NCBI GenBank assembly: GCA_025403435.1
Contig: JAJQZP010000218.1
Span: 124,001 to 188,000, forward strand
DNA: 64,000 nucleotides
Direction: 5' to 3'
DNA from: Artocarpus heterophyllus
Lineage: Eukaryota; Streptophyta; Magnoliopsida; Rosales; Moraceae
Under the pieces are notes generated by a model that was given only the letters and a program-made list of their open reading frames with translations, was not told where the DNA came from and searched no databases. Shown piece after piece: positions 49,262 to 61,630 of the stretch; positions within the stretch are counted from its first letter, which is position 1, and each line of letters opens with the position of its first letter. The position numbers were made by a program, and so were the translations under genes.

Positions 49262-49361
49262 ATCAAAGAGGCACTTTGGCTTTTCTGCTCTTAGTCGTTA
49301 CTGATTGAAGCATGCTTGATATAAAATTCTGTATTTTAATATAGAAAATTAATCTTTGCAG
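49258..49361 (+). other. Possible C-terminal intron spanning the stop codon, unit D CNL
   Basis: Same donor and acceptor pattern, 104 bases. Splicing would add WPPPYRIP and end at TAG 49387-49389. Confidence 0.45.
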
Positions 49362-49389
49362 GTGGCCTCCACCGTACAGAATACCATAG

Positions 49390-50286
49390 GCAACGAAAAA
49401 CACTCTTCTGTGATGCTCTGCATATTCGCAAAAGGTGAATTGAGAATTCATAACTTGAAGCGTATTTATGCCATAAAGTGCATGCTGGCAAAAGAAAATA
49501 GACCAATTTCCTGTTGGGACCTCTTTCAAGTTTGAAACCCTCCATGTTGGTTGCATGCGAGGCACAAAAAAATGTCTATATTTTAACTTATGTAATCTAA
49601 GCTTTTTGAGTATGCAAGGGCAACATTTATTTGGTTGTTCTGCTAGTGCTGTTTTTTTTTTTTTCGTGGGGTTTCAAATTGTATTAATATAATTGCTTGT
49701 TGAATGCTTAAAGGAAAACTTACACTGTTTAAGGGCAATTCTTTACCGGATGGTCGCATATCATGTGCTTGAGAAAAATGCAGAAAGACACATGAAATGA
49801 TGTCCTGCTACAATTATGCCAACTAACGATTCTTTTTTTTTTTTTTTTTTTTTTTCTTTTGGGGGTTAATGAAGTTACTTCTATGTCTTTATTTATCGTT
49901 CATATTCATGTCTATTTTGTCTTAGTTATTTTACTTCCTTTTTATCTATTTCAGAGTAATGGCGATGATCATTATTTGGAGGTTGCTGATTTGGTTGATG
50001 CTGATTGCTGTTGTGGGTACTCTCAAATGAGTATTTTCTGGTTCAAGCTCGCTCTATCTTTTTAGAAGTGGTTGAAATTTCTTGGGGTTCAAATCACCTT
50101 CCTAACGAGACTAAATTATTTGGATGGAAAGCTTTGCTATATCGTCTCTCTTCCAAATTTTCACAAAAGGGAAATTCCAATTCATGTTGTTTGTCGTGTC
50201 TGATATGGTAATGCAGGGAAATCCCCAAGAGTTGTCCAAAATGCTACTAAGTTCAATGATTTAATTTTTTTTTTTAATTTTTCCAG
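49390..50286. other. CNL 3' flank, unit D
   Basis: Same flank, T run near 49832-49855. The end is B-like (aatccccaagagttgtcc). No gene recognised. Confidence 0.4.
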
Positions 50287-50505
50287 ATTTATTTAGTGAG
50301 GACAATATTGAAAGCTTTTGTTGTGATTTTGGCATTTGCTGTTGGGTTGAAAGTAACATAAGCCAGTCTGGAGATTCCTTTGGTTAATTTGGTCAGTACC
50401 ATGCTACTATATTTCTATGCTTTGCTATTTTTGCTTTTATTGTGTGTATTTTGTTGTCTCGTTTTTGTTTTTGTTTTGACTCAAGCAACTCGGCCTAGAA
50501 AGGTT

Positions 50506-50579
50506 GCAACCTTCAAATTGAGCTACTTTCATCTACCAATAGAGTCAAGAGGATACTTCTTTTTCCTGAGGGCGGTTTA
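50506..50579 (+). pseudogene. NB-ARC fossil fragment, unit E
   Basis: Alpha version of the relic, matching A and C, with the element-free target beside it. Confidence 0.6.
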
Positions 50580-53500
50580 AATTCCGAGCTTTCTCAACCT
50601 GATGTCACCCAAGTTTCGACCCAAACTTCTTTTGCCGATCCGAGGAAAAGAAATAAAAGTTCAATCCGGCAGTTTCATATATCTTAACACAAACAATTCC
50701 AACAATGTTTAAGTCTCTATCTTGCATTTAATCGGCACGGGACATCTATTAGCGGTGTGAGTTTTGCATCCAAGCAAGATGTCTGACTAATCCCATCCAT
50801 TTTGATCCGATCTGAATGGATCTTGTTAGTTGTATTGATCCTATTGTTGTATTGTATTACCCTACTTTTGGGTAAATTTTTTCATGGTCGGACCCATCGA
50901 GAAGGGCACTAGCGTTGCCAATTGCACCTCTAAGAGTAAACTATTTTTTCACTGGGTGAGTGCTTGGAAAAGAGAGTGGGTGCCGATGAAAGTAGAACGC
51001 AAGTTGGCTGTCAAAGAGAGAATAGAGTGGCTTACAAACCATCCTACTTATCAACTAGCTCAATCGCAAAGCGGGCATCTCCAAAGTATACTCAAGACAA
51101 CTCGCAATTTTCAAGGCTTTTAAAAATTAAAAAAGTATAAATTTATACTGATTTATTTCAAATTATCTGATTAATTATACAAGTAACTAAAAATTGATAA
51201 ACTAAACATGAGTTGATAAATCAAAAAGTTATGAGCCATGTATCTTCTTGATCTTTTGATTTTTTTTTTTCTTGGTAGAACACTTCATAGACATGACATT
51301 TTTACACAATTTTATTCATTGATACTAAAATTAACAAAGAATGTTTGAAAATTACTAAAGATAATTGCCTTCCAATTGTATAGTTACTGAAAGTTTTAGA
51401 AATATATAATATTACAAGCCATAAAATCTTACATTAGACGTAACTATTTCCATAAAAAATTCGATGCGTTGCAAGGGTGATTATATTTGTTAAATTTTAG
51501 AACTTCATTCATTATAAGTTCAAAAGCTAAAATTGTCAAAAAAATTAAAGTCAAGAAAGTAATTTGTCAAAAGAAAAGCTTGGAGACGCTCAATGTTCTT
51601 TGTTTAAGGACTTAATGGTGCTAATTACTTTTTTTTAATATTTTAATACTGAATAAGAGATATAAGTGGTTGTAAGCATAACTAAAAATAACTCTCCACT
51701 TACACTTGACTGCACTATAATATTTACATCTCCAATGCAATGCTATATTGATGTGCTAATTTTGACATTTCATTGTAAAAAACACTCTAAAATGCATTGT
51801 CATTTTTTACGACATATGACAAATTTGATATTTGATTTCTATTAGTTGATGTATTAATTTTTTCTTTTAATCATTACTTATTGTAACTTTCAAAATATTT
51901 CAGAACTTTCAAGGTTTAATAATTACAACAAAAAATAAATATAACATTATGTATGGAGCACAAAATAGAATGACACATCAAATATGTTATTTTTCATTTT
52001 TTTCATGACAAATATAATATTGGCATTAACATTTGCATTGAATATAGTATTACCCTCTTTTTGTTTTTGTGTTTTTTTTTTTTTTTTTTCAAAGCAAAGG
52101 TAATACCATTTTTAGAAATTGATTTTTTATTTTCTTAAAAAAAGTTTAAGCCTTATTCCAACATTAAAGTAACTAAACTTCAAAAGTGCTTTCCTTCAAC
52201 CCAAAAAAAAAAAAAATTCAAAAGTGCTTAAAAAACGTTTAGGACTAATTTTGAAATTAAATAACCAATCCTAAGTGCTACATGGCCAAATTGACATAAC
52301 TAGGAGTGCTTGCTTGCTTCTCTGCATTTACTATCTACACTTTGGAATCCACTCTCCCATTTTCTATTTAAATAATGATTAATCATCCTAATAGATTCTA
52401 GGTGTCAAACTCTTATAGAGAGAGTATAAAAGAGAGTGTTGTTAGCATTTTTCTTGTATTTAGTATTGTTGTCCTTTAAACTTGTTGTAAATTTACAATA
52501 TGCCCTCTAAACTTTTAATTTTGACAAGTTACCTCTGAAATTATAAATATATTGTAAATCATTGTCTATTGATCACAATTTTAAGTTTTTGACTAAAATT
52601 GACATATGATTTTCAAATGGGTTATTAATTAAGAGTGTAAAATGGTTTTTTTATATATAAATATTAACCTAAATTTATATTCAAAACAAAAATTTAAAAT
52701 TTTTTATTTTGATGAAAACTATATTAAAGATATTAATCACAATAAATTTAGATTAAAATATATAAAAATGATCATATATGTCAATTAACAACTATTTATG
52801 TATAAAATTTATGTTAATTTCAATGAAAAATCTAAAATTGTTAGCAATAGAGGTCCTTTGCTATAAATTTATAAGTTCAATCGTTCATTTGTCAAAATTA
52901 AAAATTGATTCGATAAATTTTAAATATGTGACAGTTTTAAAGGATAATAGTGTCAAATACGTTGATAAAAAATAAGAAATAAAATAACTACAAACAAACA
53001 AGAAGTAAAAAAGGAAGAAGATAAAGGGGAGCTTGGAGGAGGATTTTAAAAAGTACGAGGGGATGCTCCACTGGATCCCCTTCCCAACAAAGACAAAAGC
53101 ACCACCCAGGTTACCTTATCCTCATTGAAATTTCATCACTCTTTTATATTTGTTTCATTGTGTTTGTGATGTTTCATCTTTGTATACATCTTTTTCATGC
53201 GTTAGATGCTTAATTTCATCTTTTGGGTTGTTCTTATTCTATACTTGTCTTCCTTGTCCCATTTATTTATTAGAGTCGTGTGAGAAAGCTAAAATCATTT
53301 GGATTCATTTCTTTCTACTGGGACCAATCTATTAAATCAACCAGACTGGTTTTAATAGGTGGACCAAAAAAAACCAAAATAAACAAAAATGAACATAAAA
53401 GAAAAAAAAATTGTTGTTGGCTAAACTATACTGCATTATTATTGTTGCTGCACTAAATGAAGAAACAAGGTATAACGATCTTCCTTTGAAATTTCATAGC

Positions 53501-53650
53501 ATTGACTTAATGGCATACTTGCATTAAGTCTCCCTAGAAAAAACTAGTCATTTTGAACAATATCAGTTTTTGTGATTTTCAATTTCAGTCCAGCTATAAT
53601 CTGTAAGCTAGCTAGCTTTCTTTGGTTTGATCTTTATTTCTTAGCTGAGA
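50580..53650. other. AT-rich stretch before pseudogene, unit E
   Basis: Alpha-like to about 51.05 kb, with the recurring small frame at 50884-51123 lengthened by a stop-removing change. It is B-like to about 53.4 kb, then has the alpha leader (53514 onward). It carries the longest T run of this position near 52073-52090. The candidate leader exon ends at 53109. No gene recognised. Confidence 0.5.
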
Positions 53651-54693
53651 ATGGCTGAAGCTTTAGCTCAAGTAGTGTTTGAGAATCTAAATTCCCTGAT
53701 CCAAAAACAATTCAGACGGCTTTTGGGTGTCAAAAAAGAGATGGAAAAGCCCTCCAGCATGCTCTCAACAATCCTTGCCGTGCTTGAAGACGCTGAGGAG
53801 AGGCAGTTCACAGACCGGGCGATTAAGGATTGGCTGCAGAAACTTAGTGATGTTTCGTTTGAGTTGGATGATGTTTTGGATGAATGTGAAATGGAGGCCT
53901 CTCATTTGGAGTGAGAAGGACAAAGGCATAGATGGACCGGAAAGGTACGCACTTCTTTATCTTGTTTCAATCTGATGAATGTTGCGTTTCGTCTTAAGAT
54001 CGCAAGCAAGATGAAAGAGATTGGAGATAGACAAGATCAAATCGATCGAAAATGAGCGAATGAAGTTTCACTTGAGGGAAGTGGTCGGGGAGAGGCGAGA
54101 TCAATCTAAAAGAGCAAGACGCCAGACTAGCTCTATTATTACTGAGCCACATGTGTATGGAAGAGAAGAAGACAAGGAAAAAGTTAGTGGCTTTCTAGTA
54201 GATGATGCAGGTAATTGCAAGGGTGTTTCAATCGGCCCCATTGCTGGTCTGGGGGGCATGGGAAAGACAACTCTTGCTCGGCTTGTATTTTAATGATAAA
54301 AGAGTCAGTAGCCATTTTGTGCTTAAAATGTGGGTATGTGCTTCTGTAGATTTTGACGTGAAGAGATTGGTGAAAGCAATTATAGAATCAGCAACTGGAA
54401 GATCTTGCGAAGAACTGGACATGGATCCTCTACAAAAATGTCTTCGGGACATGCTTAAATGGAAGCGGTCCTTGCTTGTTTTAGACGACGTTTGGAACGA
54501 AGATCATGAGCTATGGGACATGTTGAAGTATGCATTGGATTGTGGATCAAATGGTTCTTCAGTTGTTGTTACTATTCGTCTGAGAAAAGTTGCTTCAATA
54601 ATGGGAACCATGCCAATGCATTACTTATGGGGTTTATCAGAAGATGATTGTTAGTTGTTATTCAAGCATGGTGCCTTTGGCAATGAAAAATAA
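53651..54693 (+). pseudogene. Truncated CC-NB-ARC pseudogene, unit E
   Basis: Starts MAEALAQVVFENLNSL, the only copy with glutamate at residue 3, like the live genes. CC open for 87 codons (53651-53914), then the shared TGA. It has P-loop GLGGMGKTT, the tattttaatg shift near 54290, and kinase 2 LLVLDDVW followed by VTIRLRKVAS, closest to the live [17 protein letters not shown] is intact, but the next codon is TAG (about 54652) where the others have tryptophan. Ends at FGNEK. This looks like the least altered pseudogene copy apart from the shared lesions. Confidence 0.8.
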
Positions 54694-56637
54694 CATAGTA
54701 GAATGAGCAACTCTCCTCTGATACATGACCTCCACGCGCCACCGCTGCCTTTGCCACAGTAGACACGTCGCACATTCAAAGGACTGCCGCACCAGAGGGA
54801 GCAAAACCCCGGGCTGCCGCATCCCACAAGTGGAACAACAATTGTACTTGGCTAAAACTAAAAGTACTTTCTGGATTTTTCCTTTTTATTTGCTATATTT
54901 ATACATGTATACAATTATTCAAACTCAATAACAATTTCGACCAAAACTAACAATTTTAGCTTTAGTGGAAATGTGTCTCCTTTTTTTGTTGGTCCTCTCG
55001 TTTAATTTTTTACATTTTATTTGGCAATTTTTGATGCTGCCTTTAATATTCTATATATTTTTTAAATATGTTTAATTATTTTTTTATAATTTGCCACTTG
55101 AAATAATCTTCTTACCAATACATCCCTACTCAAGTATTTCTCCTACAATCCTCTAATATATTAGGCAACAAACATGGCTTTTATAAGTTCTCTTTATAAT
55201 TGACAATTGAATTTTTTAACTCAAATTTGCACCCTTTAAAGCATCTTTTGTCCTGCATGCATGTGCCTCTAGGTAGTTTTCTATCCCCCTTATTCCAATC
55301 AAAATATTTTTTTGCCTCTTTTGCTCTATATAATATTATACTCGACCAAAAGATGTATTTTGATTAAAATGTGTACTTTTGTTTATTTATACTTTTTTTA
55401 AGGAAAAAACATATATTTAGATGTGTTTCGTTAAGGTAATTTATCTGATGTGACGCTATAATAGTGCAAATCTAAACTTTTGCGCTTCGATTGCAGCACA
55501 AGTTTTGGTTAAAGCCAGAATTTTGATCGTCCTTTCTTTTTGTTCTTTTTTTTTTCTTTAAACCCTATATTTTTTAATATGCTTTATTAAAATATTTGCC
55601 ATTATGTTTATCTTGTTAAATAATGTGCCTCAAAATTGCTCTCCTTCAATCAGTTTTTATGTAGTTCTCTAATTGTTGGTATATAAGAATAATTTTTATA
55701 ACTTTTCTTTTCTAATTTCTCACCAAAATAATATTTTTAAATGTGTTTCTATTTAAACATATTTTTTCTAAATCCTTCTCGACTAATATTTTCGTATGGA
55801 TATCTGTTCTCTTCACCTAAAAAATATAGGTACCTATTCTCTAATCTGTCTTTGATAGCCTAATCTTAGTCTTAATCTTATCTTAATCTTATTTTCTCAA
55901 CTATTGCCCATTCATTAACACGTGGCCACAAGTTTTTTTTTTACTTTATTTTGTATTTTTTTTCATTTTGTTCTTCTTTTAGTTTTTTTTTTCTCGTCCT
56001 CTTTTTTGGCTTCTCTCATCATCTTTGTTCCTTTTCCTTTTTATATTTTTCTTTTCTAGCTTGTCTCAAATGCGTCATTGCCCAAAATATTTTTCTTATA
56101 GTACTGTTACATTGAAATTGGTTTTGATAAATAGTTTATTTTCTTGATTTCTTGTAAAAGTAACTAGTTACATCTTATGGTTTTGATGGTTACATAACTA
56201 ATAAGTATTTAGCTGTTTGATATAAATCTAACAGTTATAATACAATAATTTGTTGATTAAAAAGCTATTTTGACAATTAATGAATGTTTAATCTAGAAGT
56301 CTGCTTAAATATGATTTAGGTGGGTAATTTGTTTGTTGACATGATGACATAATTTTTTACTTTTAAGAAATAATAAAATACAAATTATAGATTTATTATA
56401 TTGAGACACACTAAATGACACAACTGTATTGATTAATCAAGGAGTACTTAAAAGCTTAAAGCGTCAGATAAACTAAACAATGCAAATGTGTTCTAATAGT
56501 TTTTTCATTATACTTTATTGTTATTTGGATTTCGTAAACTAGTTTTGTTTTCTATATGTTTTTTTTTTATGAATGTTTTCTAGATGTTATTGTTGATTGA
56601 GATTTGGAAATTAACTGTCTATTAGAATATTTGCATT

Positions 56638-56844
56638 GTGTCCGGGGATTGTCTTTGTTTTCGTTTGCTTTTCCGGTGTGTTTCTTGCCTCAAGCATGAT
56701 TGCTCCATAAAGTTCCCTTTCAGCGCCGCCCCCACCAACAACACGGCAAAAACCATCATGAGTCCATTTTGCAAAGCTACGACAAATGACAATAACATTA
56801 TAGATCCCTTCATTGATGATTTGCTATCGCAAAAGGGTGGATAA
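56638..56844. other. Conserved small island, unit E
   Basis: Same island and frames as in A and C, with a first-residue difference (MSGDCL against MFGDCL). Function unknown. Confidence 0.3.
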
Positions 56845-57927
56845 ATTTCTAGCTTATTACTTACATCCTAAAAATTACAAGGGATTTCATACTCAATATC
56901 TCAAATTAAAATATGGGCGTAAGAAAAAAAAAAAAAAAGGAAAAAAAGTTGATATGGAAAAGTTTAGGGTTGATAAATTGTAAAAGTTGACTAAAACATT
57001 GGTGTATTTTTAATGCGTCTTGTGGTAATTGTATTAAAGGTTAAAATAATAATAATAATTAAAAGAATATTTTTTAATTAATACTTAAGATTAACATGTT
57101 GCTTTACCACATTATAAAATTAATAAAGGTAATGCAATTATTACTATAATTAGATTGGTAACCACTAGTGGAGACCTAACTATTACAAACTCACTCATAT
57201 ATATTTGTTCGGATTCAAATTCTCTGTCTAAGTTTAACATCTCAAATGGTATCTAATTAATTATATTATGATTTAAAAAGTTAAAAAGATTGTTTAATTT
57301 ATATATGTTTTTCATTCAATGATGTATTATAATATAATTGATTGGACATCATTTGAGACTAAAAATTAGACAAATGATTTTGATTTTCTCTACGATCGTG
57401 ATGGAGCAGTCGACCCGATCTCCATGATGATGGGTGTTGTCTCACTTGGTGACAACAACCTTCCATGGCAATGCCAGTGACTATCCACGGCGGCAGACGG
57501 GAATGACAAAGAACAGACGCAAATCGGGAGGGAGGGAGAGAGAGTGTATGGAGAATAAAAGAGGTATTCTAGGTATTATCTCAATAAAAATATGACTGAA
57601 ATGCCATAATATTTTATTGTTATGCTTTTTACTTCCTTATTATAACAAAATTATGCTATTTACTTTAATTTCTCTCTCTTTCTTTTATCTTTTTTTTCCC
57701 CACAAAACGCGTTCTACAGTATTGGAGTAAGCTATAGAAAAACTATTAAATAAGAAAAAGGCAAAAAAAACACATTCACGTATTTTTTTAAAAAAAAAAA
57801 AAACTCTACAAAAGGGTCCAACATCCAACTTGTACTGAATGACGAGGCTGAACGGTAAGAGGGTTTCCAACAAATAAAAAAAATAAAAAAATGACCGTAA
57901 GCAGCTTCGTGGAACATTTTCATTGCG

Positions 57928-57933
57928 TTGACT
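57928..57933 (+). promoter_or_regulatory. Possible W-box (TTGACT) before the unit E CNL gene
   Basis: Same word and spacing as in units C and D, with no MITE upstream. Confidence 0.35.
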
Positions 57934-58058
57934 GACCTCACAATTCTAAAACTGCAAGCCTTCCAAAGGCAAATAGTATACTCTTCTACAATTCCGATCC
58001 ACCATTAACCTGTAATTCTGTAAGCAAGCAAAGCTCTTTTCAACTCCCAAGCGAGAAT

Positions 58059-61000
58059 ATGGCTGAAGCTTTCCTCAACGTTCTGCTCGAGAATCTGAAC
58101 TCTCTGGTGCAGAGGAGAATTGGGTTGCTTCTGGGTATCGACAAAGAGATGCAGAAGTTCTCCAGCACTCTCTCAACAATATCTGCAGTGCTTGAAGACG
58201 CCGAGGAAAAGCAGTTGACTGACCGGTCGATCAAGAACTGGCTGCAGAAACTCAGTGATCTTTCGTTTGAGTTGGATGATGTTTTGGATGACTGCGAGAC
58301 GGAGGCCTTTCGGTTGGAGCATGAAGGAGAAAAAATGAAATGGAGCCAAAAGGTACGGTCTTCTTTGTCTTGTTTGATGAATCCTAGGAATGTTTTGTTT
58401 CGTTACGAGATTGCAAAAAGGACGAAAGAGATTGGTGATAGACTTGATCAGATTGCTGATGAGAGAATGAAGTTTCACTTGAGGGAGGCTGTTGGGGAGA
58501 GAAGAGACCAGTTAGGCTTAAGAGGGAGACCCGAAACTAGCTCTATTGTTACTGAACCTCGTGTGTATGGAAGAGAAGAAGACAAGGAAAAGATTGTTGG
58601 GTTTCTAGTAAATGATGCAAGAAATTGCGAGGATCTTTCGGTGTATTCTATTGTTGGTTTAGGAGGAATGGGGAAGACAACTCTAGCTCAGTTACTGTAC
58701 AATGATGAGAGGGTTGATAAGCATTTTGAGGTTAAAACGTGGGTTTGTGTTTCGGAGGATTTCGATGTGAAGAGATTGGTGAAGGCAATTATAGAGTCCG
58801 CCACTGGAACCGGTTGTGAAGCATTGGACATGGATCCTCTACAGAAGCGACTTCAGGAGATTCTTATGAGGAAAAGGTTTTTGCTTGTTTTGGACGATGT
58901 GTGGAATGAAGACGAAGAGCAGTGGGACAAGCTGAAGTATGTATTGGCTTGTGGATCAAATGGGGCTTCAATTGTTGTTACTACACGTCTCCAGAAAGCT
59001 GCATCTTTCATGGGAACGGTCCCAATGCATCACTTATCGGGCTTATCAGAAGATGACTGTTGGTTATTGTTCAAGCAACGCGCATTTGGGAACCAAGGGG
59101 AAGAGCGGCCTAATCTTGTGAAAATTGGGAAGGAGATTGTGAGGAAGTGCAAGGGAGTGCCGCTAGCGGCAAAGGCTTTAGGAGGCTTAATGCGCTTCAA
59201 AAGAGAGGAACACGAGTGGATTTCTGTTAAGCAAAGTGAAGTTTGGAATTTACCACAAGACAAAATTTCCATACTGCCCGCTTTGAGATTAAGCTACTTT
59301 CATCTTTCAATTGAGCAAAGACGATGCTTCGCTTACTGCGCCGTATTTCCCAAGGATTATAGAATCAGAAAGGAACAATTAATTCATCTTTGGATGGCTA
59401 ATGGGTTGATTTCTTCTTCGAGAGGACTTGATGCGGAAGATATTGGCGATGAGATACTCAATGAATTATACTGGCGATCATTTATCCAAGATATTGTGAA
59501 GGACGATGTTGATGACATTTCCCATTTCCAGATGCATGATTTAGTTCATGATCTTGCTCAATCCATTATGGAGGACGAATGTAGCATTTTGGGGGTCGAT
59601 AAAAATACACACCCTATTAACTTGTCAAAAAGAGTTCGTCATTTGACATGTTGTAAGTCTCGGGAATCACAGAGTCTAATATTTGACATACCATACGCCA
59701 AGTCCTTGCGGACTTTCATGGTATTGAATAACCAAACAACCTCTTGTTCTTTTAACGTGAAGTTTTCTTCTTTACGAGCTTTTGATGCTCAATTTATTCG
59801 TTCAACAAAACCTATACCAACTTTGATTAGCAATTTCAAGCACTTACGGTATTTGAATCTTTCAGACAGTGGCATTAAAATCCTTCCTGTGTCAGTTTGT
59901 TTCCTAAACCATCTGCTGACTTTGGACTTATCGTATTGTTCTTCTCTTCATAAGCTTCCCAAGCACATAAGTCGCTTAAAAAGTCTCCGTCATCTTTATA
60001 TTCATGGCTGTGTCAAGTTATCTCATATGCCTCCACACATTGGGCGACTAACTTGCCTAAAGATTTTGACAAATTTTATTGTGAGTCAAAGAAAGGGTTG
60101 TCACTTGAACGAGTTATGCCACTTGAACATTGGAGGTTTTCTATGCATAAAAAATCTTGAGAAAGTGAGAAGTTCAATGGAAGCAACGTCTTCCAATTTG
60201 TCTAGCAAAACGAATCTCAAAACATTGGAGTTGTCTTGGAGTACAAATGAAAATGAATCTCAGGACAATGATGAACAGGTACTTAAGGCCCTTGCTCCTC
60301 CTCAAAATTTGAAAAGCTTGAGCATTTTTAATTATAAAGGTACGCTATTCCCAAACTGGTTTAGTAACGAGATCCTTGGAAATGTAGTCAGAATCACTCT
60401 CTCCAGTTGCAAAAATTGTTCAGAACTTCCTCCTCTTGGGAGACTGACATCACTGCGAGATCTCAAAATATCCGAGATGAAATTTGTGCGTTGCATGGAC
60501 AATGAATCCTATGATGGAGACTTGACAAGAGGTTTTATGCACTTGGAAACTCTTCACCTTAGGGATTTACCAAATTTGGAAAGGTTGTCAAGGGATGAAG
60601 GAAAGGAGATATTTCCACGCTTGTCCACGTTGTCTGTGGATAAATGCCCAAAATTGACATTACCTAGGCTAGGATTGGTAAAAGATTTGACAATCTACGA
60701 AGGCCATGAGTTGTTACTAAAATCAATTTCTGGTCTTCATGGTCTTACTAGGCTTCGCATATCCGAGAATGATAACATCACTTTCTTTCCCCAGAGGATG
60801 CTGCAAAATCTCACAGTTCTCAAGTCACTAACAATTGATCGATTCACAAAGCTTCAGAAGTTGCCCCCTGATATGCTAATTACACTCACTGCTCTTGAAG
60901 ATTTGGATGTCAGTTTTTGCCACGAGCTCAGGTGCTTACCAGAGAGAATACCATTCCAAGGTCCTACCTCTCTTAAACGCGTAACAATTAAGAGTTGTAA

Positions 61001-61502
61001 GAAGTTGAAATCTTTATCTGACAGTTTTCGGGACCTTACAGCGCTTCAATCTCTAGATCTTGTCGATTGTCCGGAGCTGGAGGGATTTCCAAGTTGTCTT
61101 AATCGCCTTTCTTCTCTCCAAAGATTGACTATGTGGGGCGTAGAACTAGAATCATCGGGGCGTGATGGTTACTCTTCTAGCTTGTGTGCTGCTCACAAGT
61201 TGGTTGCTTTGCCCGAGGCCTTGCGGCACCTCCCTTCAATTGAATTCATGGCTATATTTTATTTTTCGGAGCTTGTGTCATTGCCCAATTGGCTTGGAAA
61301 TCTTGCATCTCTTCGTGAACTAATCATTCTTGGGTGCCCAGATCTGACACATATTCCGGCGAACATCCAAAGTCTCTCTAACTTGCGGAAACTGACAATT
61401 GAATCATGTCCCAACTTAGAGAGGCGATATGAAAAGGAAGTCGGAGAGGATTGGCACAAGATATCCCACATTCCAGATGTCTATGTAGGGCCAGGAAGGT
61501 AA
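58059..61502 (+). CDS. CNL immune receptor, unit E
   Basis: Intact frame of 1147 residues with one LRR module, domain layout as in unit C and all nucleotide-binding motifs intact. Differences from C are few in the CC and NB-ARC (LVQRRIG for LVQGRIG; CETEAF). They gather in the last LRRs: PQRMLQNL, KLQKLPPDM, GVELESSGRDGYSSSLCAAH and IFYFSELVSLPNWLG. The end (LGCPDLTHIPANIQ, VGPGR) matches unit B rather than C, so the gene is a mosaic: C-like body with a B-like 3' end. Likely acts as the others do, possibly with a different specificity; that is an inference from where the changes fall. Confidence 0.93.
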   Translation: MAEAFLNVLLENLNSLVQRRIGLLLGIDKEMQKFSSTLSTISAVLEDAEEKQLTDRSIKNWLQKLSDLSFELDDVLDDCETEAFRLEHEGEKMKWSQKVRSSLSCLMNPRNVLFRYEIAKRTKEIGDRLDQIADERMKFHLREAVGERRDQLGLRGRPETSSIVTEPRVYGREEDKEKIVGFLVNDARNCEDLSVYSIVGLGGMGKTTLAQLLYNDERVDKHFEVKTWVCVSEDFDVKRLVKAIIESATGTGCEALDMDPLQKRLQEILMRKRFLLVLDDVWNEDEEQWDKLKYVLACGSNGASIVVTTRLQKAASFMGTVPMHHLSGLSEDDCWLLFKQRAFGNQGEERPNLVKIGKEIVRKCKGVPLAAKALGGLMRFKREEHEWISVKQSEVWNLPQDKISILPALRLSYFHLSIEQRRCFAYCAVFPKDYRIRKEQLIHLWMANGLISSSRGLDAEDIGDEILNELYWRSFIQDIVKDDVDDISHFQMHDLVHDLAQSIMEDECSILGVDKNTHPINLSKRVRHLTCCKSRESQSLIFDIPYAKSLRTFMVLNNQTTSCSFNVKFSSLRAFDAQFIRSTKPIPTLISNFKHLRYLNLSDSGIKILPVSVCFLNHLLTLDLSYCSSLHKLPKHISRLKSLRHLYIHGCVKLSHMPPHIGRLTCLKILTNFIVSQRKGCHLNELCHLNIGGFLCIKNLEKVRSSMEATSSNLSSKTNLKTLELSWSTNENESQDNDEQVLKALAPPQNLKSLSIFNYKGTLFPNWFSNEILGNVVRITLSSCKNCSELPPLGRLTSLRDLKISEMKFVRCMDNESYDGDLTRGFMHLETLHLRDLPNLERLSRDEGKEIFPRLSTLSVDKCPKLTLPRLGLVKDLTIYEGHELLLKSISGLHGLTRLRISENDNITFFPQRMLQNLTVLKSLTIDRFTKLQKLPPDMLITLTALEDLDVSFCHELRCLPERIPFQGPTSLKRVTIKSCKKLKSLSDSFRDLTALQSLDLVDCPELEGFPSCLNRLSSLQRLTMWGVELESSGRDGYSSSLCAAHKLVALPEALRHLPSIEFMAIFYFSELVSLPNWLGNLASLRELIILGCPDLTHIPANIQSLSNLRKLTIESCPNLERRYEKEVGEDWHKISHIPDVYVGPGR

Positions 61503-61602
61503 ATCATAGAGGCACTTTGGCTTTTCTGCTCTTAGTCGTTACTGATTGAGGCGTGCTTGATATGAAATTCTGTATTTTAATCTAGAAAATTAATCTTTGC
61601 AG
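61499..61602 (+). other. Possible C-terminal intron spanning the stop codon, unit E CNL
   Basis: 104 bases. Splicing would add RSELCFLP and end at TAG 61628-61630. Confidence 0.45.
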
Positions 61603-61630
61603 GCGGTCTGAACTGTGCTTCTTACCGTAG

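Larger units (their letters stand above)
37613..50286 (+). repeat. Tandem unit D (beta type, partly alpha-like)
   Basis: Beta markers: Harbinger-like element at 37902-38437, leaderless pseudogene, MITE at 44915-45091, two LRR modules. Between about 39.2 and 40.9 kb it follows A and C instead (for example aattcatgataagaggtcc near 40660), then returns to the B pattern near 41.07 kb (tttatttattatagtcgtg). This looks like a converted block. Confidence 0.85.
54694..58058. other. AT-rich stretch between pseudogene and CNL gene, unit E
   Basis: As in the other units, with a private insertion of about 24 bases near 56302 (gcttaaatatgatttagg) and a small deletion near 56205. No MITE (target intact at 57570-57572). 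No gene recognised. Confidence 0.5.
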
